From contig PHAZ01000007.1 of assembly GCA_002841825.1 (NCBI GenBank), positions 1 to 34,914 of the forward strand: DNA of 34,914 nucleotides, in the 5' to 3' direction. This stretch comes from Deltaproteobacteria bacterium HGW-Deltaproteobacteria-22. Its GTDB lineage: Bacteria > Myxococcota_A > Polyangia > HGW-17. How positions within the stretch are numbered: position 1 is the stretch's first letter; each line of letters starts with the position of its first letter. Below, piece after piece: positions 16,382-23,811 of the stretch. The position numbers were made by a program, and so were the translations under genes. Under the pieces are notes generated by a model, which made no database searches, was not told where the DNA came from, and saw only the letters and a program-made list of their open reading frames with translations.

Positions 16382-16458
16382 ATTGGCCTCCTTAGGTCCC
16401 GCCCGCGGCGGGCTGGTGCAACATAGGGTTCAAATCCTCCATGGCAAGACCTGAACCC

Positions 16459-18012
16459 TCAAAAAAACCGTTTTCTCTGCGAGGAGTTCAAAATTCCCAA
16501 CTGCTCCCGATATTTCTGTACCGTCCGGCGCGCGATTTCAATCCCCTCGCGCGCCAGCGCCGCGACGATTTCCTGGTCGCTCATCGGTTTCTTGGGATTT
16601 TCGGCCTCCACCAGGGTCCTTATTTTACTCCGGACCACTTCCGACGCGATGTCGTCCCCGTCGGTGCGGGTCACGGCGTTGCGGAAGAAATATTTCAACT
16701 CAAACAACCCATGGGGCGTGTGTGCGTACTTGTTCGTCGTCACGCGCGACACGGTCGATTCATGCCGCTCCACGTCCTGGGCGACCTCACGCAGCGTCAG
16801 CGGCCGCAGCCGGCTGGGCCCAAAATCAAAGAAGTCGTGCTGGAACTTCAGGATGCTGCGGGTCACGCGCAAAATGGTCTCCTGACGCATCTGGATCGCC
16901 TGGATCAGCCACTTCGCGTGGCGTTTCTTCTGCTCGATGTATTCCTTCACGGCCGCCTGATCGTGGGTGTTGATGAACTTCTGGGACAATCGCAGCCGCG
17001 GCATGCCGTCATCGTTGAGCGTCACCTGGTAGTCGTCGCCCTGCCGGTAGATGTACACGTCGGGTACAATATAGTTGACGTCCTCGGAGCCGTAGGCCCG
17101 ACCCGGGTGCGGATCGAGCACCAGGATCGCCTTGACCGTCTCGAGCACGTCCTCGACGGGAATCTTCAGCGCCCGTGCGATGGTGCCATAGTCCTTGCGC
17201 TCGAGTTCGCGCAGATGCCGCGCGAGGATCGTCTCCATCACCGGGTCCACCGTACCGTAGTGCTGGGCCTGGATCAGCAGGCATTCGACGAGACTGCGGG
17301 CACCCACGCCCACCGGATCGAACTGCTGGATCTTCGCGAGCGTGCGCTCGACGGTCTCCACGAGCAGGTTCGTCTTCTGCGCGATCTCCTCGACCGTGAT
17401 CGAGGTCAGGTAGCCGTCGGCGTTGAGGTTGCCGATGATGAACTCGGCGGCGGCCCGTTCATGGGAGTGGAAATCGGAGACCTGCATCTGCCAGAGGAGG
17501 TGCTCGGCCAGGGTGGGCTTGCTCGAGAGGCGGTTTTCCGGGGGCACCCACTCCTCAAGGGCGGACGGGTCGTACATGCCCTGGTCGGGCGTGTAGTTCA
17601 CGGAGTCGGCCACGTACGCGTTCCACTCGACGTCCTCTCGCAGGCTGTTCTCCTGCTCAAGGCTCAGGCTCTCCGAGGACGGGACCTCCGGGAGGAGATC
17701 GTCGACACCGGAGGCCTCTCCTTCGAGGCGCTCGCTCTCGAGCCGGACATCGTCGTCTGGCTGGGCCACGGGATCGTCGGCGTCACCCACGGCGGGCAGC
17801 TCCATGGAATCGCGGCCCTCGGCATCGTCGCCCGACGCGTCGTCAGCCTCCTGAAGGATGGGATTTTCCAGTAATTCCTCGTTGATCTGTTCGATCAATT
17901 CCAGGTGCGACAACTGCAGCATCGAGATGGCCTGCTGCATCTGCTGGGTCATCACGAGGCGGTGTTCAAGCCGCTGTGTAATGTTCAATTGCTGTTTCAG
18001 ATCAAAACCCAT
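16459..18012 (-). CDS. rpoN: RNA polymerase sigma-54 factor RpoN
   Basis: 517 residues from MGFDLKQQLNITQRLEHRL; the 15 extra residues in the track ORF lie beyond the conserved start. Region I is Gln/Leu-rich (MTQQMQQAISMLQLSHLELI, then EELLENPIL), region II is acidic (about 60-130). The core-binding domain has QMQVSDFH and GNLNADGYL. The DNA-binding part includes SLVECLLIQAQHYG, LTLREVAQDVERHESTVSRV and the RpoN box ARRTVQKYREQLGI. It directs transcription from -24/-12 promoters with enhancer-binding ATPases. I saw no convincing -24/-12 element in the window. Upstream gene of hpf. Confidence 0.97.
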   Translation of the reverse strand: MGFDLKQQLNITQRLEHRLVMTQQMQQAISMLQLSHLELIEQINEELLENPILQEADDASGDDAEGRDSMELPAVGDADDPVAQPDDDVRLESERLEGEASGVDDLLPEVPSSESLSLEQENSLREDVEWNAYVADSVNYTPDQGMYDPSALEEWVPPENRLSSKPTLAEHLLWQMQVSDFHSHERAAAEFIIGNLNADGYLTSITVEEIAQKTNLLVETVERTLAKIQQFDPVGVGARSLVECLLIQAQHYGTVDPVMETILARHLRELERKDYGTIARALKIPVEDVLETVKAILVLDPHPGRAYGSEDVNYIVPDVYIYRQGDDYQVTLNDDGMPRLRLSQKFINTHDQAAVKEYIEQKKRHAKWLIQAIQMRQETILRVTRSILKFQHDFFDFGPSRLRPLTLREVAQDVERHESTVSRVTTNKYAHTPHGLFELKYFFRNAVTRTDGDDIASEVVRSKIRTLVEAENPKKPMSDQEIVAALAREGIEIARRTVQKYREQLGILNSSQRKRFF

Positions 18013-18022
18013 GAGACTCGCC

Positions 18023-18041
18023 TGCGGCTTTTCGAGCCGCA
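18023..18041 (-). promoter_or_regulatory. Hairpin in the rpoN 5' leader
   Basis: TGCGGCT-CGAAA-AGCCGCA on the minus strand is a perfect 7-bp stem with a 5-nt loop ending 10 nt before the rpoN ATG, where only a weak ribosome-binding site (GGCGAG) is present. It could mask or shape translation initiation. Confidence 0.5.
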
Positions 18042-18089
18042 ACAACCAGCATATCATACATGAGAGTTACATGTAAACGCCCGCTCAGC

Positions 18090-18117
18090 TTGCTTTGCAG
18101 GAAAAAATGCCTATGAT
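18090..18117 (+). promoter_or_regulatory. Candidate promoter for the MoxR-like gene (near-leaderless)
   Basis: TTGCTT, 16 bp, TATGAT. The -10 box ends only 8 bp before the ATG at 18126, so a transcript from here would be leaderless or nearly so; no ribosome-binding site is visible before that ATG. Confidence 0.35.
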
Positions 18118-18125
18118 GCGCAGCC

Positions 18126-18962
18126 ATGTCATCGTCCACCGCACGTTCGATTGTTCTCGATGGAGTCCGCCTTGAACTGGCGCTTCCTGTCAAGATGGAG
18201 GTTTCCTGGGCCGGGCGCACGGATCTGCTGAGACAGGTGCAGGCCGCCTGGATGGTCGTCGACCCCTCGGACCTGCCGCTGGCGCCCCGCATCATCGGAC
18301 CTCCGGGCACGGGCAAGACCACCCTGGCCTACACGGCCGCTGCAGGCCGTGGCCAGGACGTGTTCTTCTTCCAGGCAACCATGGATACACGCCCCGAAGA
18401 TCTCATCGTGCAGCCGGTGCTCGCCGGCGCCAATGAATTGAAGTATGTCGCCTCTGCGCTGCTGACCGCGGTGATCACCGGCGGCGTATGCATCCTCGAC
18501 GAGGGCAACCGGATGAGCGAGAAGGCCTGGGCCTCCCTGGCGCCGCTGTTCGACTACCGGCGCTACGTCGAGAGCGTCGTCGCGGGGCTGCGCATCCACG
18601 CCCACGCGGACTTCCGCTTCTGCACGACCATGAACGAGGACGCCTCCACGTTCGACCTGCCGGAGTACATCCATTCCCGCCTGCAACCGCAGATCCAGAT
18701 CGACTGGCCCTCGGCCGAGGAAGAGTTGGTGATCCTGGCCAGCCAGCTGCCGTTCGCCGGAAAACTGCCGTTGCAGAAGATGGTTGAATTTTTACAGAAG
18801 GCTCACAGACAGGGCGCCCCCTGGTCCGTGCGCGATGGCATCTCGGCCCTGCGGTACGCCGCCAAGCTGGGCAAGATGGAGAACCGGGACCTCGACGAAT
18901 TCTTCGCGACCGCCGTCCTGCACGTGTGCGGGAGCGAGGCGACGGAACTGATGGGAGACTGA
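18126..18962 (+). CDS. MoxR-like AAA ATPase
   Basis: 278 residues. AAA_5/MoxR core: Walker A IIGPPGTGKTTLAYTAA (about 58-73), QATMDTRPEDLIVQPVL (the MoxR-type segment after the pore loop), Walker B GGVCILDEGNRMSEKAWASL, sensor 1 FRFCTTMNED and arginine-rich YIHSRLQPQIQIDWPS. MoxR ATPases usually act as chaperones on a VWA-domain partner encoded next door, but no VWA gene is present here. Instead a PAS histidine kinase follows after only 7 bp, suggesting joint expression. Divergent from rpoN. Confidence 0.88.
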   Translation: MSSSTARSIVLDGVRLELALPVKMEVSWAGRTDLLRQVQAAWMVVDPSDLPLAPRIIGPPGTGKTTLAYTAAAGRGQDVFFFQATMDTRPEDLIVQPVLAGANELKYVASALLTAVITGGVCILDEGNRMSEKAWASLAPLFDYRRYVESVVAGLRIHAHADFRFCTTMNEDASTFDLPEYIHSRLQPQIQIDWPSAEEELVILASQLPFAGKLPLQKMVEFLQKAHRQGAPWSVRDGISALRYAAKLGKMENRDLDEFFATAVLHVCGSEATELMGD

Positions 18963-18969
18963 GCGTTTC

Positions 18970-21279
18970 ATGGACCACCATGCGCTGCTGCAAAAGTTTT
19001 TTGAATTATGCCCTAACGGACTGTGCCTGTGCTCTGTCAAGCGATCGGCCGCCGGCACCATCGAGGAGGCCGTCCCCATCGCGGTGAACGAGGCCTTCTG
19101 CGTCCACGCCGGCCAGCCCGACACCGAGCTCATCGGCCGGCCCCTGCACCTGATCCTGCGCAACTTCTACCTGCTCACGCAGAAATACTTCGCCAGCCTC
19201 CACGATCTCGGGCAGAGCTTCACGCTCGAACTGCAACTGGAGCCCGTTCACAAGCCCGTCACCGTCACGGTGTTCTTCCTCGACGATGATCATCTGATGG
19301 TGATTCTGCAGGACGCCACCGAGCATCAGGTCGCCGAGGCCGCCCTGCTGAGCATCGGCGAGATGTGGGCCTTCTCCCTCGAAGGCGAGGGTGACGGCGT
19401 GTGGGACTGGGAGATTCCGCAGAAGACCATCCACTACAGCCGCCGCTTCAAGGAAATCCTGGGCATCTCCGACGAGCTCAGCGACGTCGACGACTTCGAC
19501 TTCAAGGACCGCATCCATCCCGAGGAGGTGGAGCGCGTGTCCCTGTCGATCCACGAGCACGTCAAGGGCCTGACGAACAACTACGTGCAGGAGCACCGCA
19601 TGCGCTCCGACGAGGGCTCGTACAGGTGGGTCATCACGCGCGGCAAGGTCATCAAGCGCACCCCCGACGGCCGCGCCCTGCGCATGATCGGCACCCTCAC
19701 GGATACGTCCGAGCGGCGCATGATCACCGAGGCGCTCCAGCGCTCCCAGCAGTGGCTGTCGGCATTCTTCCAGAACAAGACGCACGGGTTCGGCGTGGTC
19801 GATCGCCAGAACACGCTGTTTCTGGTCAACGAGACGCTGGCCCGCATGGCCGGCGGTCCGGTCACAGCCATCGCCCACCGCAAGCTCAACTCCATCATCG
19901 TCCCGGTGGACTGGCAGACCCATGTCTCGCGTGCCATCGCCGCGATCTGGAACGGCCACGAGAGCGCCGCACGCATGGAGATCCGCGTCCAGGTCCCCCA
20001 GAGCGAGCCCCTGTGGGTCGAGTGCAGCCTGTCCCCGATCGTCAACTCGCAGAAGCAGGTCGAAGCCATCGCGGGCATCTTCACGGACATCACCGACCGC
20101 AAGCGCACCGCCGCGGCCCTGCATCTGGAACAGGAAAAGCTGCGCCACTCCACCTGGATGCTCGAGCGCCGCGTGCAGGAACTGACCTGCCTGTACGAGG
20201 TCGTCAACCACCTCGAGCAGGTGAACGTGTCGCTGTCCGAGAAACTGCAGGCCGTGGTCGAGGCCGTGCCCGCGGCGTTCCAACTGCCCCAGGACACCTG
20301 TGCCCGGCTCGAGGTCGAGGACCAGGTCTACCTGTCGCGGGACTTCGTCGCTCACGAGAACAGCCGGATCCACCCGTTCCTGTTCGCCAAGAACCGCCGC
20401 GGCTGCCTCGAGGTGTTCGTGTCCTCGGCGGCCACACCGCCCACCGGCGAGATCTTCCTTCAGGAGGAGCAGGCCTTCCTGCAGTCGGTGGCGACCCAGC
20501 TCGTGCTCACCCTCGAGCAGCACTTCACCCTCGAAGACAATCAGTTCCTGTCCTCACGGCTGCGCCAGTCCCAGAAGGTCGAGGCCATGGGCCGGCTCAC
20601 CCACTTCGTGGCCGATGACTTCCAGGGCGTCCTCGAGCAGTTCTCGGAGAACCTCACCGGCCTGCGGCCGCACCTGGCCGAAAATCCCGACGCCACCGAC
20701 CGGTATGACCGCGTCCAGACCGTGCTGCACGAGGGATCCCGCATGGTCCGCCAACTGGCGTTCTTCTCGAAGAACCGACCGCTTTCGGCAAACCTGACGG
20801 ACCCGGCCCAGTTGTTCGAGCCGATCCTGGCGCAGTTCCAGACCCGCTATGGCAAGCGCATCCGCTTCAACCTGCAGACGGCCGTCGTTGCGGGCCAGAC
20901 CACGCCGCTGGACCGCGACTACGTGAGCCTGCTGGCCGACCAACTGCTGCAGAACGCCGCCGACAGCATCCTCCACATGGGCAACGTCCATGTGACCCTC
21001 GCGCGCGTGCACCTCGACCACGAGGCCGATGATCATCTGCCGCCCGGCATGTATCTGCAGTTGCAGATCGCCGACACCGGCGTGGGCATGGACGCTGAGG
21101 AACTGACGCACCTGTTCGAGCCGTTCTACTCCACCAAGAACCACCGAAAGAACGCCGGCCTTGGTTTGTTTGTGGTCTTGGGTATCATGAAACTACATCA
21201 TGGCGCAGTTCGCGTCCGTTCCACCCCCGGGCATGGCACAGTGTTTACCTGCCTGTTCCCGGAAATCCAAAAAAACTAA
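18970..21279 (+). CDS. Multi-PAS/GAF sensor histidine kinase with non-canonical phosphoacceptor site
   Basis: 769 residues, no membrane segment, so probably cytosolic. Order: N-terminal PAS-like domain (1-115); PAS/PAC (about 130-255, GVWDWEIPQKTIHYSRRFKE ending MIGTLTDTSERR); PAS (about 258-380, ending GIFTDITDRKR); coiled coil; GAF-like domain (about 405-525); DHp; HATPase_c (about 640-769). The ATPase domain is intact: N box LADQLLQNAADSI, G1 ADTGVGM, F box LFEPFYSTK, G2 NAGLGLFVV. The DHp region QKVEAMGRLTHFVADDFQGV aligns with the usual GRLxxGVAHDFNN, but the phosphoacceptor His is Asp (D549, codon GAT); the closest His is H545. It may be a pseudokinase or use another His. Coupled to the MoxR-like gene. 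Confidence 0.9.
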   Translation: MDHHALLQKFFELCPNGLCLCSVKRSAAGTIEEAVPIAVNEAFCVHAGQPDTELIGRPLHLILRNFYLLTQKYFASLHDLGQSFTLELQLEPVHKPVTVTVFFLDDDHLMVILQDATEHQVAEAALLSIGEMWAFSLEGEGDGVWDWEIPQKTIHYSRRFKEILGISDELSDVDDFDFKDRIHPEEVERVSLSIHEHVKGLTNNYVQEHRMRSDEGSYRWVITRGKVIKRTPDGRALRMIGTLTDTSERRMITEALQRSQQWLSAFFQNKTHGFGVVDRQNTLFLVNETLARMAGGPVTAIAHRKLNSIIVPVDWQTHVSRAIAAIWNGHESAARMEIRVQVPQSEPLWVECSLSPIVNSQKQVEAIAGIFTDITDRKRTAAALHLEQEKLRHSTWMLERRVQELTCLYEVVNHLEQVNVSLSEKLQAVVEAVPAAFQLPQDTCARLEVEDQVYLSRDFVAHENSRIHPFLFAKNRRGCLEVFVSSAATPPTGEIFLQEEQAFLQSVATQLVLTLEQHFTLEDNQFLSSRLRQSQKVEAMGRLTHFVADDFQGVLEQFSENLTGLRPHLAENPDATDRYDRVQTVLHEGSRMVRQLAFFSKNRPLSANLTDPAQLFEPILAQFQTRYGKRIRFNLQTAVVAGQTTPLDRDYVSLLADQLLQNAADSILHMGNVHVTLARVHLDHEADDHLPPGMYLQLQIADTGVGMDAEELTHLFEPFYSTKNHRKNAGLGLFVVLGIMKLHHGAVRVRSTPGHGTVFTCLFPEIQKN

Positions 21280-21428
21280 GCTGCCACAAGGATTTTTCAT
21301 GTCTTTCAAAAAAAGATTGAAAACTTGCGATCCCCGATCGGTTATGGCAGGATGCCCGAACGTCAGATGATGACGGTGACATTCCGGGATGACGTGAACG
21401 TTTTCCCCCGATGTCCAGGAGCGTGAAC

Positions 21429-21641
21429 ATGAACACACTTTCTCCGGCCCCCGCCTGTGACAACCTGATCGCCTCGTACGACTTCCTCGAGCGCGACTTC
21501 CAGCGCGCCATCGAGAAGCGTCTGACGCGCCGCGGTGAAGGCTACATCATGCCGCGCATCCTCGAGATCCACGACATCGATCATCTCGAAGCCATCCTTG
21601 AGGCCCTGCTCGAGGGCCACGGCGTCGCCTCCATGTGCTAG
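21429..21641 (+). CDS. Small hypothetical protein
   Basis: 70 residues, started at MNTLSPAPACDNL because AGGAG precedes this ATG; the longer track start is not supported. Codon use is strongly GC3-biased like neighbouring genes, which supports coding. Predicted helical with SYDFLERDFQRAIEKRL and HDIDHLEAILEALLEG, ending VASMC. No transmembrane segment or known motif. It follows the histidine kinase after 149 bp and could be transcribed with it or separately. Confidence 0.6.
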   Translation: MNTLSPAPACDNLIASYDFLERDFQRAIEKRLTRRGEGYIMPRILEIHDIDHLEAILEALLEGHGVASMC

Positions 21642-21707
21642 TCCTGTCGATCTCCTGCTTTTCATATTCATTCGTTGGTCACCAGTAAAATAATAAAAAG
21701 AGCATTG

Positions 21708-21785
21708 ACGATCCGGTCACGATCGTTCCCTCTGGTGGCGCGCTAACGCGCGGTTCGGTTGATCCGGCGCGAGCGTCGTCGCGCC
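21708..21785 (-). terminator. Candidate terminator region of the efp-thyX operon (three hairpins)
   Basis: Reading the minus strand after the DUF4911 stop there are three inverted repeats: GGCGCGA/TCGCGCC (21785-21766), GCGCG/CGCGC (21751-21738) and ACGATC/GATCGT (21726-21708). The last is followed, after a few bases, by CTCTTTTTATTATTTT. Only the third resembles an intrinsic terminator, and its T tract is displaced. Confidence 0.45.
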
Positions 21786-21810
21786 TGCAATTGCCATTCC
21801 CCAATAATTC

Positions 21811-22074
21811 TTAACGGAGGCGGGTCAGCAGATCGGCCAGAAGAGCCTCGGCGTCGGGGCGCAGGGCGGCCGGGACCGTCCAGGTCACGTGGGAGGAGCC
21901 GGGTTCGCTGGTCTGGACGCCGAGGTGGTCGTAGCCTTCGAGGATGAAGCGGGTGGTGCTCACGGCTGCGCGCGGCACAAAGAAATGCAGCCGCACGAGC
22001 TGGTCTGAACCCACGGACTCCACAGTGAACGGCGCACCGGCCTCGACAGGGACGCCCGGAGCCTCCGGCTTCAT
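21811..22074 (-). CDS. DUF4911-family protein
   Basis: 87 residues, hidden at the C-terminal end of a long spurious track ORF (21811..23070). The true start MKPEAPGVPVEAG overlaps the thyX stop as ATGA. The sequence resembles DUF4911: VRLHFFVPRAAVSTTRFILE, then GYDHLGVQTSEPG and a terminal VPAALRPDAEALLADLLTRL. The family is small, cytosolic and of unknown role; it often has an RNA- or regulator-sized alpha/beta look. Last gene of the long efp operon. Confidence 0.75.
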   Translation of the reverse strand: MKPEAPGVPVEAGAPFTVESVGSDQLVRLHFFVPRAAVSTTRFILEGYDHLGVQTSEPGSSHVTWTVPAALRPDAEALLADLLTRLR

Positions 22075-23414
22075 GACAGGGTCTTCCCCGCAAAGGCGTC
22101 CTTGCCGCCGAAGATCCGGCCGCAATGGGGCGCGTGCTCGCGCACGATCGCCGAGACGGCGCCGGCGAACGCGCGGATGTCCCACTGGGCATGGGCGTCC
22201 TCGCGCAGGCGGGAGAAGTGCAGGGTCTCTCGAAGGTTGGCCGTCCACGTCAGGCGCCGACGATGGCCCGACAGCAGCGCGTAGACGCTTGCGGGGCCCT
22301 CGACCCGGGAGGCCGTGGCCTCGGACAGGGCCACCAGGTCCCGGGCGCGCGCGGCGAAGCCGTCCGTCGCGGCGGCCGCCGGATGCGTGAAGCCCAGATG
22401 CGGATCGTACGCCGCGGGCGTGATGCCGGCGAGCCGGTGGCGCTTGAGCTGGGCGTAGGCGGCCGCCGAGAGCACCCACTCCCAGGTCAGGCTCACGTGC
22501 TCCCACGGGCGCGGCGCCGGATCGTGCACGCTCATGCCGTCGGTGATCCGCGCAAAGGCCTCCGAGCGACCCTCGGCCGACAACTGCCGGGCACCCGCCA
22601 GCGCGGCGGCGTACGGCGCCCCGGCGCGCACGGCCTGATGGGCGAGCACAAGGGCGTCCCAGTCGTCGACGGGCGAACACAACTGGAGCTGGCCCACGGG
22701 CTGGCCGAGAAACGACACGTTCTCCTCGAGCCGGGTCTCCTCGGTCGCCAGCAGCGTCCAGCCGGCGGCCTCCTCGCGGAGGATCCATGCCGAGGGCTCC
22801 ACGTAGCGGATCAGCGACGGCACCACGGGCTTGAGCACACCGAACAGCAAACCGGCGAGCTGCCGGGCCTCGGCAAAAGGCGACGCGGCCAGCCGCAGGA
22901 TCATGTGCTCGGCCGAGCGGGCGTTGCACGACAGCCCCACCTGCCCGGTCACCACCAGCGGCAGATAGTAGCGCGCGTCTTCGGCGGCCACCCCGGCTGA
23001 TAGCAGATCCTGGTAGAAGGCGACCGCATGAGTGTGTAGTTGCATCAATTCTTGACTGTTTTTCACCCACTCCGCGGGCTGGTGCCAGTCGGAGTCGAGC
23101 TTGACGTAGCGCTGGCTCTTCTCGGTGTACGAGGCCAGCCGGTGTTTTTCCAGCTCCTCGAGGGCCAGGCGGGACACATCTTCTATGTCAATATTAAAAA
23201 ATGCATGTTCGGCGATGGAGGCGTGCCCCATGTCGTAGACGATGCTCTCGTTGCTCTTGCGCGCCTTCTCCACGTTGGCGCGCGCGACCTCGCGCAGTTG
23301 GGCCAGCGTCTTTTCGGAGCGGCTCACGCGGGCGTAGGCGGCGGTGAGCACCTCAGGCGTGCGCACCGGGTTTTCGTGCACTTCCATGTTGAAGCCGGAC
23401 AGCGTCACCTTCAT
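22071..23414 (-). CDS. thyX: Tandem-domain FAD-dependent thymidylate synthase (ThyX-like)
   Basis: 447 residues, about twice the usual 220-250 of ThyX, because two ThyX-like domains are fused. Domain 1 (1-215) has GHASIAEHAFFNIDIEDVSR and the signature KHRLASYTEKSQRY (residues 90-103; normally RHRxxS..SxRY), but its C-terminal part, NARSAEHMILRLAASPFAEAR, is altered. Domain 2 (about 235-447) has LKRHRLAGITPAAYDPHLG, where the Ser and SxRY are lost, but keeps the canonical end NLRETLHFSRLREDAHAQWDIR. ThyX makes dTMP from dUMP with methylene-THF, FAD and NAD(P)H. It starts 16 bp after rlpA and overlaps the DUF4911 gene. Family is firm; activity depends on how the two halves combine. Confidence 0.88.
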   Translation of the reverse strand: MKVTLSGFNMEVHENPVRTPEVLTAAYARVSRSEKTLAQLREVARANVEKARKSNESIVYDMGHASIAEHAFFNIDIEDVSRLALEELEKHRLASYTEKSQRYVKLDSDWHQPAEWVKNSQELMQLHTHAVAFYQDLLSAGVAAEDARYYLPLVVTGQVGLSCNARSAEHMILRLAASPFAEARQLAGLLFGVLKPVVPSLIRYVEPSAWILREEAAGWTLLATEETRLEENVSFLGQPVGQLQLCSPVDDWDALVLAHQAVRAGAPYAAALAGARQLSAEGRSEAFARITDGMSVHDPAPRPWEHVSLTWEWVLSAAAYAQLKRHRLAGITPAAYDPHLGFTHPAAAATDGFAARARDLVALSEATASRVEGPASVYALLSGHRRRLTWTANLRETLHFSRLREDAHAQWDIRAFAGAVSAIVREHAPHCGRIFGGKDAFAGKTLS

Positions 23415-23430
23415 TGAAAACTCCTCGTGC

Positions 23431-23811
23431 CTATCTCCGCGACTTGCCGCGCGGCCGTCGCTTGGGCCGGGGGGGCGCTTCCTTGACCACCTCGAGGGTC
23501 ACCGAGATCACCCCGCGTGCCAGGGGGGCCAGGCGCGCAAAGCCCGCCGGTGTCAGATCGATGACCCGTCCGCGGATGTACGGCCCACGGTCGGTGATCC
23601 GCACCTCGACGCTCTTGCCGGACTTCACCTCGGTCACCTTCACGATCGTCCCGAACGGGAGCGTGCGGTGGGCCGCCGTGAGCGCCTTCGGGTCCACGCG
23701 CTCGCCCGACGCGGTCTTCCCGCCGTGGCTACCGTAATAGGAGGCCTTCCCCGACTCGGTGTGGGCGCAGGAGGTAGCCAGCGCCAGGATCAGCAGGACT
23801 TCAGCCACCAT
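23431..23811 (-). CDS. rlpA: RlpA-like lipoprotein (double-psi beta-barrel)
   Basis: 126 residues. Short signal peptide with lipobox LATSC (Cys at 15), then the RlpA/DPBB domain: GKASYYGSHGGKTASGERVD, LTAAHRTLPFGTIVKVTEVK, SVEVRITDRGPYIRGRVIDLT and the terminal barrel strand, followed by a basic tail. RlpA proteins are outer-membrane lipoproteins that act on naked glycan strands at the septum. This one lacks the C-terminal SPOR domain, as in many deltaproteobacterial homologues. ATG after GGGAGGGC; it overlaps the upstream CDP-alcohol transferase gene by 11 bp. Confidence 0.92.
   Translation of the reverse strand: MVAEVLLILALATSCAHTESGKASYYGSHGGKTASGERVDPKALTAAHRTLPFGTIVKVTEVKSGKSVEVRITDRGPYIRGRVIDLTPAGFARLAPLARGVISVTLEVVKEAPPRPKRRPRGKSRR

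Noticed and set aside
19006-20523. 505-aa minus-strand ORF
   Set aside because: Antisense of the histidine kinase, which has clear PAS and HATPase motifs.
21317-21360. Promoter for the small protein at 21429
   Set aside because: TTGAAA and TTGCGA occur, but no acceptable -10 box at 16-18 bp was found.
22075-23070. Upstream part of the 419-aa minus ORF 21811..23070
   Set aside because: Only the last 87 residues, after the ATGA overlap with thyX, look like a real protein; the rest is an out-of-frame read of thyX.
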